Numbered from the stretch's first letter, positions 18,054 through 26,858 are shown. The stretch: DNA of 64,000 nucleotides from Streptomyces rubradiris (GCF_016860525.1 NZ_BNEA01000015.1:2046001-2110000); one strand, 5' to 3'. Translations and numbers: made by a program. Notes: a model not told the origin generated them from the sequence alone.

Positions 18054-18535
18054 GGCCGGGGCCCGACACCCCGGTGGTTCCGGCCGGCGTCGTCCTCACC
18101 CCGGTGGTTCCGGCCGGCGTCGTCCTCACCCCGGTGGTTCCGGCCGGCGTCGCCCTCGCGGCCGTGCCGGTCGCGCCCGCGGCCTCGGCCGGCCGCTCCC
18201 GGCCGATCGCTTCCGGCCGCCCGCTCCCACCGCCCGCCTCCGGCCGGTCGGCGTCGCGGCACCGGCGAGTACGGCGACGGTCGGGGCAGGACGGCACGGC
18301 ACGTCTGCGGTACCCGTCAGGGTGGACCGCACGGCGTGCGACGAGAGCCGTCCAGGCGGGGGCGGCCATGGTGACGGCCTGCGCGGCGCGGGGCTTCTAC
18401 GCCGCGCGCTCCATGAAGGCCACACGGTTCCACGGCGAGGAGGGTCCGACCCGGGACGACGACATCGCGTACCGCTTCCGAGGGACCCTCATGTGCCGGG
18501 CCTCACCGGGACCTCCGGGACCCGGCGCGACGGCC
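18054..18535. other. Gene-poor gap with low-complexity sequence
   Basis: Between the ArsR stop and the minus-strand ATPase there is 480 nt without a gene I can support. It begins with a three-copy 30-bp repeat and continues as CCGG-rich low-complexity DNA. A plus-strand frame opens with a GTG overlapping the ArsR stop (GTGA) and runs on antisense to the next real gene; its composition is repetitive Pro/Ala/Val and it matches no family I know. It could be a decayed C-terminal extension. Confidence 0.5.
18067..18156. repeat. Three tandem copies of a 30-bp unit
   Basis: Copies at 18067-18096, 18097-18126 and 18127-18156; the first two are identical and the third has one T-to-C change. The unit starts CACCCCGGTGGTTCCGGCCG. 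Being a multiple of three, it would encode a 10-residue repeat (TPVVPAGVVL-like) in one frame. Confidence 0.95.
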
Positions 18536-19012
18536 TCACCAGCCTCCTGGCCCACCACTCGGATCGTCCGTCAGGGCCAGCCGGGCGGTGATGCGCTTGC
18601 CGACCGGCTCCCGCGTGATCTCAAGGCTCTGGCAGAGGGCCATGACGATCTCCAGGCCGTGCTGACCCACCCGGCCCACGTCGGCGGCACGAGCCACCGG
18701 CAGCACGGGGTCGGAGTCCCACACCTGGACCTCCACCAGGTGGCCCGCGATCCGCAGATCCATCACGATCGGGCCAAAGGCGTACTTCTGCGCGTTGGTG
18801 ACCAGTTCGCTCACCACGAGTTGCGTCACCTCCACAGCCCGCCGGGAGACCGCGACACCGTGCTCGGAGCGCATCCGGGTCAGGAACGCGGCAGCCGCGT
18901 GGCGGGCTCTCGCGATGGACGGTCCCTGCCCGTCCAGAGCCACCGCAGCACTCAGGACAGCGTCGCCCGAGTGGGCCGCCACGCTGTCCTCACCGGCGAA
19001 GGTCCGTACCAT
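18536..19012 (-). CDS. Anti-sigma-factor-type ATP-binding protein (HATPase_c_2)
   Basis: 158 aa. RARHAAAAFLTRMRSEHG, VTQLVVSELVTNAQKYAFG (N box), VQVWDSDPVLP (G1) and GRVGQHGLEIVMALCQSL (G2) define an RsbW-like GHKL kinase domain. Partner-switch ATPases of this type bind or phosphorylate STAS antagonists and hold alternative sigma factors. The start is ATG 19012 with an AGAGGCGG upstream; the frame is open to 19417 but is antisense to another real gene. Diverges from the next ATPase gene. Confidence 0.87.
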   Translation of the reverse strand: MVRTFAGEDSVAAHSGDAVLSAAVALDGQGPSIARARHAAAAFLTRMRSEHGVAVSRRAVEVTQLVVSELVTNAQKYAFGPIVMDLRIAGHLVEVQVWDSDPVLPVARAADVGRVGQHGLEIVMALCQSLEITREPVGKRITARLALTDDPSGGPGGW

Positions 19013-19217
19013 CCGCACCGCCTCTGCTCTGTCATTCCCGGGCCCGTCTACCCCCGATCGCGCCGGGCAAGCCACGGTGACCGGACTGTCGGCTACGCCA
19101 CACGGCGGCGCCCCGCACGACGGCGGCACGGCGCGGATCGTCACCGCCCACTCACGTTGGGTCGCCGCGTACCGGGGCAGACGGGACAGGAAACCGTCGG
19201 CGGCTGGAGGAGAAACC

Positions 19218-19649
19218 ATGGCGGACGACTCATCCATGAGGGCTGTCGGGTGGGCACGCTCGTTGCCGATCAGCGCGGGAGTGAAGGAGGCCAGGGACTG
19301 GACGCGTGCGCATGTGTCCGCGCTCGGCTGGGAGCGGACGGCACCGGCTCTGGTGGACTCGGTCGTGCTGGCCGTCTCGGAGCTGGTCACCAACGCCCAT
19401 GTGCACGCCCACAGCAACGCTCAGCTCATCCTCACCTGGGACGAGCGATGTCTGCATGTGACGGTGCATGACGCCTCACCGCGGCTGCCCGAACAACGCC
19501 ACGCGGACCACCGCGCCCTCGGGGGGCGCGGGCTGCTCCTGGTCGACGCCCTCGCCGACGACTGGCAGGTCCGCCGTTGCCCCCGCGGCAAGGACGTCAC
19601 CGCTTGCTTTCAACCGCCCGCGGCGGCGGCGGGAACACAAGGGGAGTGA
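19218..19649 (+). CDS. Anti-sigma-factor-type ATP-binding protein (HATPase_c_2)
   Basis: 143 aa. VKEARDWTRAHVSALGW, VVLAVSELVTNAHVHAHS (N box), LHVTVHDASPRLP (G1) and RALGGRGLLLVDALADDWQV (G2) are the RsbW-like signature. The start is fixed by GGAGGAG seven bases before the ATG at 19218. It sits with a second ATPase and a STAS protein within 2 kb, consistent with a partner-switching module, although no sigma factor gene is present here. Confidence 0.9.
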   Translation: MADDSSMRAVGWARSLPISAGVKEARDWTRAHVSALGWERTAPALVDSVVLAVSELVTNAHVHAHSNAQLILTWDERCLHVTVHDASPRLPEQRHADHRALGGRGLLLVDALADDWQVRRCPRGKDVTACFQPPAAAAGTQGE

Positions 19650-19736
19650 GTACGCGCGCCGGGGTCGGGGCCGGCACCGACGCCCGGCGCCGGCCCCGGC
19701 CGGCCTACGGCACCGGAACCGGAACAGGGCGAAGCG

Positions 19737-20102
19737 CTACTGGCTCGTGCCGCCGGTGGCGGCCGGCGGGCCGGACCGGCTGCCGGGTTCCCCGATGCGG
19801 TCGGTCTCGTCCCGGACGAGCAGGGAGAGCAGTGCGGCCACGGTCAGGCCGGCTTCCGCGGGATGGCGCAGGACCTTGTCCGGTTCGACGCGGTAGGTGT
19901 TGGTGCGTCCTTCGCGGGTGTGGGAGAGGTAACCGTCCTGCTCGAGGTCGGAGATGATCCGCTGGACGGCACGCTCGGTGAGCCGGCAGTGGGCGGCGAT
20001 GTCGCGGATCCGGATGTTCGGGTTGTCGGCGATCGCCGCCAGTACTCGCGCATGGTTGGTGATGAACGTCCAACCGGTGTGAGATCCAGGCACTGCAACC
20101 AT
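19737..20102 (-). CDS. Winged-helix (MarR-like) transcriptional regulator
   Basis: About 121 aa: WTFITNHARVLAAIADNPNIRIRDIAAHCRLTERAVQRIISDLEQDGYLSHTREGRTNTYRV is a winged-helix DNA-binding domain of the MarR/IclR-like type, followed by a short Pro/Gly-rich tail. Start at ATG 20102 (MVAVPGSHTGW) is most likely; upstream in-frame ATGs at 20111 and 20150 are possible and no strong Shine-Dalgarno decides. It is divergent from the STAS gene, which it may regulate. Confidence 0.8.
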   Translation of the reverse strand: MVAVPGSHTGWTFITNHARVLAAIADNPNIRIRDIAAHCRLTERAVQRIISDLEQDGYLSHTREGRTNTYRVEPDKVLRHPAEAGLTVAALLSLLVRDETDRIGEPGSRSGPPAATGGTSQ

Positions 20103-20208
20103 GCACGGCATTCTACTGACGCAGTTTGCCAGACATCGAATACATGACATACTTTTCGCGCTACAGGAAGCGTGTTCTCAGCGGGGGGAGACGTGGGAGG
20201 AGCCGAGG

Positions 20209-20595
20209 GTGCTTGTGGAAGAAGGAGTCTCGGACCGCCCCGGCGGCGCCGGCGGGACACCGCCCCGGATTGCCGATCAGGCCGCGGTGGCACAGTCCGA
20301 ATGCCGTGGTGTCCTGGTCATCAGCGCGCACGGGGCCTACGACATGTGCTCGGTCAAGCCTCTGGCGGAGGCTCTGGACGCCGCGGCCAAGGCACACCGG
20401 ACGGTGGTCCTGGACGCCTCCGGCATCACCTTCGGGGACTCGTCGCTGCTGAACCTGCTGATCCTCACCCACCACGAGACCGACCTTCGCGTGGCGGCGC
20501 CGACGCGGCAGATCCGCAGACTCCTGGAAATCACGGGCGCGGACACGTTCCTGAAGGTACGGGAGACCGTGGAAGAGGCCGCCGCCTGCCACTGA
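20209..20595 (+). CDS. STAS-domain anti-sigma factor antagonist (SpoIIAA-like)
   Basis: 128 aa. CRGVLVISAHGAYDMCSVKPLAEAL, then TVVLDASGITFGDSSLLNLLI is the STAS fold with the phosphorylatable serine (Ser78, in FGDSSLLN), and LRVAAPTRQIRRLLEITGADTFL follows. Dephosphorylated, such proteins sequester RsbW-like kinases and free a sigma factor. GTG at 20209 is chosen because GGAGGAG lies six bases upstream; the ORF extends to 20101 but without homology. Likely partner of one or both nearby HATPases. Confidence 0.88.
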   Translation: MLVEEGVSDRPGGAGGTPPRIADQAAVAQSECRGVLVISAHGAYDMCSVKPLAEALDAAAKAHRTVVLDASGITFGDSSLLNLLILTHHETDLRVAAPTRQIRRLLEITGADTFLKVRETVEEAAACH

Positions 20596-20622
20596 CCGGT
20601 TCGGGTCCGGGCGGTCAAGCCG

Positions 20623-21513
20623 TCAGAGGAAGTGCCCACTGGCCAGATAGGGCGTCGGCTCCGCCATGCCCCGGACCGCGAGATATCCCTCCTGCCCGAT
20701 GTCGAGCCGGGCGGCCAGCCCCACGTCCACCGCCCAGTGGTTGGCGGTGGTGACGCAGTTGACCAGCGTGTCTCCACGGGAGGCCGCCAGGGCCTCCCAG
20801 AGCAGGTCCTGGGCGGTTCGCGGCTCCGCCGCGGCCAGCAGGACGCCCCGCCCCTGTTCCTCGTCGATGTACACGTATCCGGGCCGGCCGGGGTCGTCCG
20901 ACACGACGAGGCGCAGCCGTTCCAGCATGTACGCGTGGTCCGGGCCGTGGCCCGCCCCGCGCAGCCGCTCGTCGAGCCGGTCCATCCACTCGAAGTCGTC
21001 GGCCCGGCCCTCCCGGAGCCCGCTCACCGCCGGCAGCGTCGAGCGGTCGACGGTGCCCACCATGCGCATCTGCGGGTGGAGCGTGAAGCCGGCCAGCCGG
21101 TAACGGCGCGTGGCCGCGGGATGCACCGTGGACGAGAACAGTCCCGGCCGCCCGTCGGCGTGGGCCAGCGCGGCGTCCATGAGCCGCTTGCCGATTCCCT
21201 GCCCCTGATACCGCGTCAGTACCCCGTAGGTCGCCAGATACCAGACGTCGCCCCGGTTCTGCGACATGGCGAATCCGATGACGCCCCCGTCCTCGCCGAC
21301 CGCGACCTGGCATCCGGCCGGATCGACCTGGAGGTAATACCGCATCCGCTCGATCCACTGCTTCGAAGCGGTCTTCGAGCGGGGCTCGATCTCCGGTTCG
21401 CACACTCTTCTGCTGCGCCGGTCCGCCTCGAAGAAGAGTGCGGCAGAGGCGCGCTCCGCCGACGGAAGATCTTCCTCGCGCGCCGGCCTCACCTGCGCTG
21501 ATTCGCTCTTCAC
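20623..21513 (-). CDS. GNAT-family N-acetyltransferase
   Basis: 296 aa. The N-terminal GNAT domain shows GFAMSQNRGDVWYLATYGVLTRYQGQGIGKRLMDAAL, containing the acetyl-CoA motif Q/RxxGxG/A (YQGQGIG), then a GLFSSTVHPAATRRYRLAGF motif B. The C-terminal half (about residues 165-290) looks like a second, degenerate GNAT lobe. Substrate unknown. The GTG at 21513 is the furthest start with a GAGGTGG-like sequence upstream. It converges on the STAS gene. Confidence 0.85.
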   Translation of the reverse strand: MKSESAQVRPAREEDLPSAERASAALFFEADRRSRRVCEPEIEPRSKTASKQWIERMRYYLQVDPAGCQVAVGEDGGVIGFAMSQNRGDVWYLATYGVLTRYQGQGIGKRLMDAALAHADGRPGLFSSTVHPAATRRYRLAGFTLHPQMRMVGTVDRSTLPAVSGLREGRADDFEWMDRLDERLRGAGHGPDHAYMLERLRLVVSDDPGRPGYVYIDEEQGRGVLLAAAEPRTAQDLLWEALAASRGDTLVNCVTTANHWAVDVGLAARLDIGQEGYLAVRGMAEPTPYLASGHFL

Positions 21514-21865
21514 AGCGTACCGACCACCTCGGCGGCCTCCTTCCCTGCCCTACGTGCCAACCCGCACGGTCGTGACCGGAGCCGGTGCCACTCTGCCAGC
21601 GTCCCCCCGGGGGCGCGCCGGATTTTCGGCCGCGGCCTCCACATGGTGGGCCTCGGGCCTGCTCCGCCAGGTCGCGCGTACGAGCGGCTTCGGCAGACCG
21701 TGCCCCCTCCACCGCCTGCGGGACCGCCGCCGAGTTGGCGAAGGCAGACGTCTACCTCGCCCCGGCGGCCCGGGCGGGGCCGCCTGCCCGTCGGCTGATG
21801 AACCGGCGGGCCGCACGGCGGAAGCCGGACATCCCGGTCCCGGTGCTCGGCGGCTCGGCGGTGCG
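21514..21865. other. 352-nt gap without a recognisable gene
   Basis: Between the GNAT start and the cobalamin-binding lipoprotein stop. All frames give Arg/Pro-rich translations typical of non-coding GC-rich DNA, and no RNA gene or clear hairpin stands out. A promoter for the GNAT gene must lie in its left part. Confidence 0.5.
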
Positions 21866-22864
21866 TCAGGAATCGACGGTCCGCAGGTACGCGCCGAGGC
21901 GGGCGATCGCCGATGGGTTGCGGGGGCTTTCGACCAGGTCTGCGTAGTCCAGGGAGATGATGCGCCGGTGCTTGACGGCCGAGACGTCGCGCAACGGGGC
22001 GTAGGAGAGCAGGAACCGCTTCTTCTGCTCGGCGCCGACGTCGCCGTAGTCGCAGATGACGATGACGTCCGGGTCGCGCTGTACGACGCTCTCCCAGCCG
22101 ACGGTGGTCCATGAGTCCGCCACGTCGTGCATGACGTTGACGCCACCGGCCTCGGTGATGATCTGTTCCGGGGCGGCGTAGCGGCCGGAGGTGAAGGGTG
22201 TGTCCTGGCCGCTGTCGTAGAGGAAGACGGAAGGACGGTCGGAGCCCTTGGGTGCCTTCGCCCGCACGTCCGCGACCTGTTTCTTGAAGTCGGCGATCAG
22301 AGCGGCCGCGCGCTTCTGGACGCCGAAGAGCCTGCCGAGGTTGGTGAGGTCGGTGTACAGGGCGTCCAGGGGCGGCATGATGCCGCGGGAGGACTTCGTA
22401 CGACCGTTGTGGCAGGACTCGGTGAGGATGTACGAGGGGATGCCGAGCTTCTTCAGCGCGTCGGGGGTGAAGCCGCCGTCCTCGCGGAAGCCGTAGTTCC
22501 AGCCGGCGAAGACGAGGTCGGCGCGGGCGTCGAGGACGTTCTCCTTGGTGAGCTGGTCCTTGGACAGCCACTTGACCTTGTCGTAGCCGTCCTTCCAGGG
22601 CACGCCGCGCAGGTCGCCCTTGTCGTCGGGCATGGCGAAGCCGGCCATGCGGTCCTCCAGACCGAGGGCGAACATCAGCTCCGTGATGCCGACATCGTTG
22701 GTGACGACCCGCTCGGGGACCTTGTCGTACGTCACCTGGCGACCGCAGTTGGTCAGGGTGATGGAGGAGGAGGGTTTCGCGTCCTCGGCCGGCTCCACCG
22801 TGGCGCCGCATCCGGTGGCGGTCGCGGCCAGACAGAGGGCGGTGGCAAGTAGCTGCTTGCGCAT
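21866..22864 (-). CDS. BtuF/FecB-type substrate-binding lipoprotein (probable cobalamin or corrinoid)
   Basis: 332 aa. Signal peptide with lipobox TATGC, then a helical-backbone periplasmic-binding domain: RVVTNDVGITELMFALGLEDRMAGF, WKDGYDKVKWLSKDQLTKENVLDARADLVFAG, and the C-terminal AIARLGAYLRTVD. It captures the ligand outside the membrane and delivers it to the permease. The ATG at 22864 is preferred over 22870 because GAAGG then sits six bases away. It is the third gene of a permease-ATPase-binding protein operon led by a cobalamin riboswitch, so B12 or a related corrinoid is the likely ligand rather than a siderophore. Confidence 0.85.
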   Translation of the reverse strand: MRKQLLATALCLAATATGCGATVEPAEDAKPSSSITLTNCGRQVTYDKVPERVVTNDVGITELMFALGLEDRMAGFAMPDDKGDLRGVPWKDGYDKVKWLSKDQLTKENVLDARADLVFAGWNYGFREDGGFTPDALKKLGIPSYILTESCHNGRTKSSRGIMPPLDALYTDLTNLGRLFGVQKRAAALIADFKKQVADVRAKAPKGSDRPSVFLYDSGQDTPFTSGRYAAPEQIITEAGGVNVMHDVADSWTTVGWESVVQRDPDVIVICDYGDVGAEQKKRFLLSYAPLRDVSAVKHRRIISLDYADLVESPRNPSAIARLGAYLRTVDS

Positions 22865-22873
22865 GGGCATCCT

Positions 22874-23641
22874 TCAGGCAGTGGGCGGGAGCAGGTCGAA
22901 CAGGAGCTGGACGGCGTCCGTCTCCGGGTGCCGGACGGTGTGCGCCCGCACGCCGAACACCTCGGCCAGCAAGGCGGGTCGGAGGACCTCCCCGGGGGGA
23001 CCGGAGGCGACGATCCGGCCGCCGTCGAGGACGTACAGCACGTCGCAGTGGGCCGCCGCCAGGTTGAGGTCGTGCAGCGCGGCCAGCACGGTCAGGCCGC
23101 TGGCGCGGACCAGGGACAGCACGTCCAGCTGGTGGGCGATGTCGAGGTGGTTGGTGGGCTCGTCGAGGACCAGGACCCTCGGCTGCTGGGCCAGGGCACG
23201 GGCGATGAGGACCCGTTGCTTCTCGCCGCCGGACAGGCCGAGGAAGCCGCGGCCGGCGAGGTGGGCGACGCCGGTGCGGGCCATCGCCCGGGCGCAGATC
23301 TCCCGGTCCGAGGCGGCCGTGCGGCCCTGGTGCGGCAGCCGCCCCATGGCGACCACCTCGGCGACGGTGAAGTCGAACTCGGCCGAGGACTCCTGGGGCA
23401 GCGCGGCCAGCACGCGGGCGGCGGCCCGCGCGTCCATGGCGTGCAGGTCGTCCCCGTCCAGCCGTACCGCTCCCCCGGCCGGCCGCAGCGCCCGGTACAG
23501 GGAGCGCAGCAGGGTCGACTTGCCGCTGCCGTTGGGACCGACGAGTCCGGCGAACGCCCCGCTGCCCACGGTGAGGTCGATGTGCTCGACCAGCCGGAGT
23601 CCGGCCGCCTCGATCGTGACGTCCTCGATGTCGAGTCGCAT
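22874..23641 (-). CDS. BtuD/FepC-type ABC transporter ATPase
   Basis: 255 aa. Walker A GPNGSGKST, Q loop ALPQESSAEFDF, ABC signature LSGGEKQRV, Walker B VLVLDEPTNHLD and switch His in LHDLN are all intact. It powers import by the adjacent FecCD-type permease. Spacing to the permease gene is 3 nt and to the binding-protein gene is 9 nt, so all three are translationally linked. Confidence 0.93.
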   Translation of the reverse strand: MRLDIEDVTIEAAGLRLVEHIDLTVGSGAFAGLVGPNGSGKSTLLRSLYRALRPAGGAVRLDGDDLHAMDARAAARVLAALPQESSAEFDFTVAEVVAMGRLPHQGRTAASDREICARAMARTGVAHLAGRGFLGLSGGEKQRVLIARALAQQPRVLVLDEPTNHLDIAHQLDVLSLVRASGLTVLAALHDLNLAAAHCDVLYVLDGGRIVASGPPGEVLRPALLAEVFGVRAHTVRHPETDAVQLLFDLLPPTA

Positions 23642-23644
23642 CGC

Positions 23645-24700
23645 TCAGCGCCCCCCGAACGCGTAGCCGCCCCGCCGCATCAGCAGCAGGAACGCGGGCA
23701 CGCCGACCACCGCGGTGATCACTCCGACCGGCAGCTCGGCGGGGGCGAACAGCAGCCGGGACAGCGCGTCCGCCCACACCAGCAGCACCGCCCCGGCGAG
23801 CGGGGCGACCGCCAGTACCCGCCGGTGGTCGGCGCCGACCAGCATCCGGGTGACGTGCGGCACCATCAGCCCGACGAATCCGATGGCCCCGCTGACCGCC
23901 ACCACCGTCCCGGTCACGGCCGCGGTGACGAGGAACAGCTCCCGGCGCAGCCGGGCCGGCCCGACGCCGAGCGCGGCCGCGGTCTCGTCCCCCATGGCGA
24001 GCGCGTTGAGCGCCTCGGCCCGCCACCGCAGCCAGGCCCATCCGGCAGCCACCGCGACGGCGGCGAGCGGGAGACTGGCCCAGGTGGCGCCGCCCAGGCT
24101 GCCCAGCAGCCACATCATCGCGGACCGGGCCGCCTCGCCCCGGGCCGCGCCGAACACCATGACCGTGGTGACGGCCTCGAAGCCGTACGCCAGTGCCGTG
24201 CCGGTCAGGATCAGCCGCAGGGGCGTCAGCCCGTGCGAGGAGCGGGCCGCGGCGTACACGAGCGCCATGGCGGCGAGGGCGGAGGCGAACGCCGAGGCGG
24301 ACAGCGCCCACACGCCGAGCCCGGCGAACGCGCCGAGGAGGATGACGGCGTTGGCGCCCACCGCCGCGCCGGAGGAGATGCCGAGCACGAACGGATCGGC
24401 CAGCGCGTTGCGCACCATGGCCTGCACGGCCACCCCGACGGTCGCGAGCCCCGCTCCGACCACGGCCCCCAGCAGCACCCGCGGCAGGCGGATCTCCCAG
24501 ACGATGGTGTACGCGGCCGCGTCCCGCGCCCGCACGGTCCCGCCGGTGAGTCCGGCCCACAGGAAGTGCGGTACCTCCGCCCAGCCGACGCCGGCGGCGC
24601 CGAGCCCGACCCCGGTCACGAGGGACAGCAGGAGCAGCAGCGCCAGGGACAGGCTGAGCGGCAACACGGGCATGCGGGTGGGGGCCGTACCTCGGCGCAC
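23645..24700 (-). CDS. BtuC/FecCD-type ABC transporter permease
   Basis: 351 aa with about ten membrane helices, ending in the family tail RRGGYAFGGR. Characteristic blocks: IRLPRVLLGAVVGAGLATVGVAVQAMVRNALADPFVLGISSGAAVGA, and GFVGLMVPHVTRMLVGADHRRVLAVAPLAGAVLLVWADALSR. It is the first gene of the operon; a cobalamin riboswitch lies 100-250 nt upstream. Start taken as GTG 24700; ATG 24673 is possible. Confidence 0.92.
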   Translation of the reverse strand: MRRGTAPTRMPVLPLSLSLALLLLLSLVTGVGLGAAGVGWAEVPHFLWAGLTGGTVRARDAAAYTIVWEIRLPRVLLGAVVGAGLATVGVAVQAMVRNALADPFVLGISSGAAVGANAVILLGAFAGLGVWALSASAFASALAAMALVYAAARSSHGLTPLRLILTGTALAYGFEAVTTVMVFGAARGEAARSAMMWLLGSLGGATWASLPLAAVAVAAGWAWLRWRAEALNALAMGDETAAALGVGPARLRRELFLVTAAVTGTVVAVSGAIGFVGLMVPHVTRMLVGADHRRVLAVAPLAGAVLLVWADALSRLLFAPAELPVGVITAVVGVPAFLLLMRRGGYAFGGR

Positions 24701-24799
24701 CTGGGGGCCTTTCGAACGGGCCGCCTGCTGGACATCGAGCAGGATCAGCCCGTAAGGCCGCGGTCGGCCGTCCGGTACCCCTCTCGCGGTCCACGGCGA

Positions 24800-24950
24800 G
24801 CAGTCAACGGGTCGTCACGCCCCCGCAGGCGATCGGGCTCGCACGACAACCGTCGGATCCGGCTCCGTGCACACCGTTGCGGGTCAGCGCCGGTCTCTCA
24901 CCGGACTTCCCCCACGGGAGGCGAGGGCCTGACGTCATGCAGGCCCGGGG
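24800..24950 (-). promoter_or_regulatory. Cobalamin (B12) riboswitch upstream of the BtuCDF-like operon
   Basis: Reading the minus strand, 24916-24876 gives GGGGGAAGTCCGGTG, a hairpin loop, ACCGGCGCTGACCCGCAACGGT: the conserved L4/P5-P6 core of cobalamin riboswitches (GGGAAnnnGGTG...GCnGaCCCGCaaCgGT). Further 3', 24840-24824 gives GAGCCCGATCGCCTGC, a good B12 box (rAGYCMG....CCkGC). The element ends about 100 nt before the permease start. In Streptomyces such elements shut off transporter genes when B12 is plentiful. Exact ends are approximate. Confidence 0.82.
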
Positions 24951-25171
24951 TATTGGGTCAGCGGCGATGGCGCCCCCGCTGCGGCGGGTACGGGTGGCTG
25001 CCGCGGTCGGGGCACACCGAGGCGTTCCGCGGTGCGGAGGACGTGTTCGGCTCGTACGCGGTCCGGGCGGGGGTCACTGCTGGCTACCTCGGAGTTCGGG
25101 GGGCGACAGGAGTGGACTCTACTAAGCGATCACCGTGCGGCCGGGACCGGGTTCACGTCCGGGGAGATCTT

Positions 25172-25205
25172 ATTGCACACTGGTTGCAATAACTATTTTG
25201 TTGCA
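25172..25205. promoter_or_regulatory. AT-rich TTGCA-repeat site upstream of tsaD
   Basis: ATTGCA (25172-25177) and TGCAAT (25185-25190) form a perfect inverted repeat with a 7-nt spacer; a third TTGCA follows at 25201-25205, just before the Shine-Dalgarno of the tsaD-like gene. The stretch is strikingly AT-rich for this genome. It resembles a MarR-family type operator; the regulator is not identified. Confidence 0.5.
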
Positions 25206-25223
25206 GGAAGGGAAGGGGAGGGC

Positions 25224-26273
25224 ATGGGCTCTCCGATCGTCCTCGGGATCGAGTCGTCGTGTGACGAGACCGGTGCGGGGCTCGTCCGGGACGGACGCCT
25301 GCTCGGGCACGCCGTGGCGTCGAGCATGGACGAGCACGCCCGCTTCGGCGGAGTGGTGCCCGAGATCGCGTCCCGGGCCCACCTGCACGCCCTGCGCCCG
25401 GTGGTGCGCCAGGCGCTGGACCAGGCCGGGCTGCGGCTCTCCGACATCGGGGCGGTCGCCGTGACCACGGGCCCGGGCCTGTCCGGCGCGCTGCACGTGG
25501 GCCTCGCGGGAGCGAAGGGCATCGCCTACGCGCTGGGCGTCCCGCTCCACGGCGTGCACCACCTCGCCGGTCACGCCGCCGCCGACACCCTGGAGCACGG
25601 ACCGCTGCCCGACCCGTGCGTGGTCCTGATCGTCTCCGGCGGCCACACCTCGCTGCTCCTCGTGCGCGACCTGGCCCGCGATCCGATCGTCCACCTCGGC
25701 GACACCCTGGACGACGCCGCCGGCGAGTGCTTCGACAAGGTCGCGCGGGTCTTCGGGCTGCCGTACCCCGGCGGCCCGGCCATCGACCGGGCCGCCCGGG
25801 ACGGCGATCCACGCGCCGTCGACTTCCCCCGCCCCCTCCCCGGCTCCTACGACTTCTCCTTCTCCGGGCTGAAAACGGCGGCGGCCCGCTGGGCGGAAGC
25901 CCACCGCGGGCGCGAACTGCCCGTCCACGACGGGGCCGCGTCGCTGCAGGAGGCGGTCGCCGACGTACTGACCCGCAAGGCCGTCGCCGCCTGCCGGGAG
26001 CACGGGGTGGGCACGCTGGTCGTCGTCGGCGGGGTCGCCGCGAACTCGCGGGTGCGGGCGCTGGCCGAGGAGCGCTGCCGGGCGGCCGGGATCACCTTGC
26101 GGGTGCCGCCGCCGCGGTTGTGCACGGACAACGGCGCGATGATCGCCGCCGTCGGCGACCTCCTCGTACGGGCCGGGGCCGAACCGGCGCCCTGGGACCT
26201 GTCCGTCGACCCCTCGGCGCCACTGGAGTACGCGGCCCTGCATCCCACGGCGACCGCGGCGGTGGCCGCGTGA
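25224..26273 (+). CDS. tsaD: TsaD, tRNA N6-threonylcarbamoyladenosine transferase (apparent second copy)
   Basis: 349 aa. The ASKHA-fold signature is complete: [14 protein letters not shown], the metal-binding histidines in VHHLAGH (HxxxH), [47 protein letters not shown] and [10 protein letters not shown]. It transfers threonylcarbamoyl to A37 of ANN-decoding tRNAs. ATG 25224 with GGGAG upstream. In Streptomyces the housekeeping tsaD sits with tsaE, tsaB, rimI and groES; here it leads an operon with a GNAT and alaS, which indicates a paralogue. Confidence 0.92.
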   Translation: MGSPIVLGIESSCDETGAGLVRDGRLLGHAVASSMDEHARFGGVVPEIASRAHLHALRPVVRQALDQAGLRLSDIGAVAVTTGPGLSGALHVGLAGAKGIAYALGVPLHGVHHLAGHAAADTLEHGPLPDPCVVLIVSGGHTSLLLVRDLARDPIVHLGDTLDDAAGECFDKVARVFGLPYPGGPAIDRAARDGDPRAVDFPRPLPGSYDFSFSGLKTAAARWAEAHRGRELPVHDGAASLQEAVADVLTRKAVAACREHGVGTLVVVGGVAANSRVRALAEERCRAAGITLRVPPPRLCTDNGAMIAAVGDLLVRAGAEPAPWDLSVDPSAPLEYAALHPTATAAVAA

Positions 26274-26839
26274 CGGACATCCGTGTCGTCGCCCCCGACG
26301 CGATCCTGGAGCACGGTGCCGCCCTGCGCTCCGTCTACGCCGACGCGTTCTGCGCGCCGCCCTGGAACGAGGACGAGGAAAGGGCGGACGCCTTCCTCGC
26401 GCGGCTCGGCTCGGACGTACGGCGTCCGGGGTTCACCGCGGCACTCGCCTTCGACGGACGGAACGTCGTGGGTTTCGCCACCGCCTGGGACACGCCCGCC
26501 CCCTTCCCGGCCGACCGCTGCTATCCGCAGGCGGCCGCCGGTCTCGGCCCGGTCCGTACCGAGGAGTGGCTGTGCGGCGCCCGCGAGACCGACGAACTCG
26601 CCGTCCGCCCCGCCGCTCGCGGCACCGGGATCGCGGCCGGCCTCCTGCGAGCGGTGACCGAGGACGCCCCCGACGGCCGCGCCTGGCTGCTCACGTCCGT
26701 CCGCTCGCCCAGGGCCCTGGCCTTCTACCGCCGCCAGGGCTGGACCCAGGCCACCCACCCCGCCCCCGGCGGCCACGGCATCACGGTCTTCCTCGGCCCT
26801 CACCACCCCGCCCGAAACCTGGCCGCCCAGCCCCTGTAG
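26270..26839 (+). CDS. GNAT-family acetyltransferase between tsaD and alaS
   Basis: 189 aa. [22 protein letters not shown], then [27 protein letters not shown] (acetyl-CoA loop RGTGIA) and [13 protein letters not shown] are GNAT motifs. GTG 26270 overlaps the tsaD stop (GTGA). Its place beside tsaD recalls RimI, the ribosomal-protein/tRNA-modification-linked acetyltransferase, but overall length and sequence are closer to general small-molecule GNATs, so the substrate is left open. Confidence 0.82.
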   Translation: MTDIRVVAPDAILEHGAALRSVYADAFCAPPWNEDEERADAFLARLGSDVRRPGFTAALAFDGRNVVGFATAWDTPAPFPADRCYPQAAAGLGPVRTEEWLCGARETDELAVRPAARGTGIAAGLLRAVTEDAPDGRAWLLTSVRSPRALAFYRRQGWTQATHPAPGGHGITVFLGPHHPARNLAAQPL

Positions 26840-26858
26840 CAGCCACCCGGAGCCCACC

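Noticed and set aside
18050..19471. Plus-strand open frame of 473 codons starting at the ArsR stop
   Set aside because: Starts in a tandem repeat and then runs antisense to a clear HATPase gene and out of frame through another; no conserved domain.
21510..24794. Minus-strand open frame of 1094 codons over the ABC transporter operon
   Set aside because: Arg/Pro/Gly-rich translation with no domain; it is the alternative frame of the real permease, ATPase and lipoprotein genes, whose motifs are intact.
25172..25205. Possible Zur (zinc) box upstream of the tsaD/alaS operon
   Set aside because: The TTGCA repeats do not fit the TGAAAATGATTTTCA-like Streptomyces Zur consensus, and AlaRS keeps its zinc ligands.
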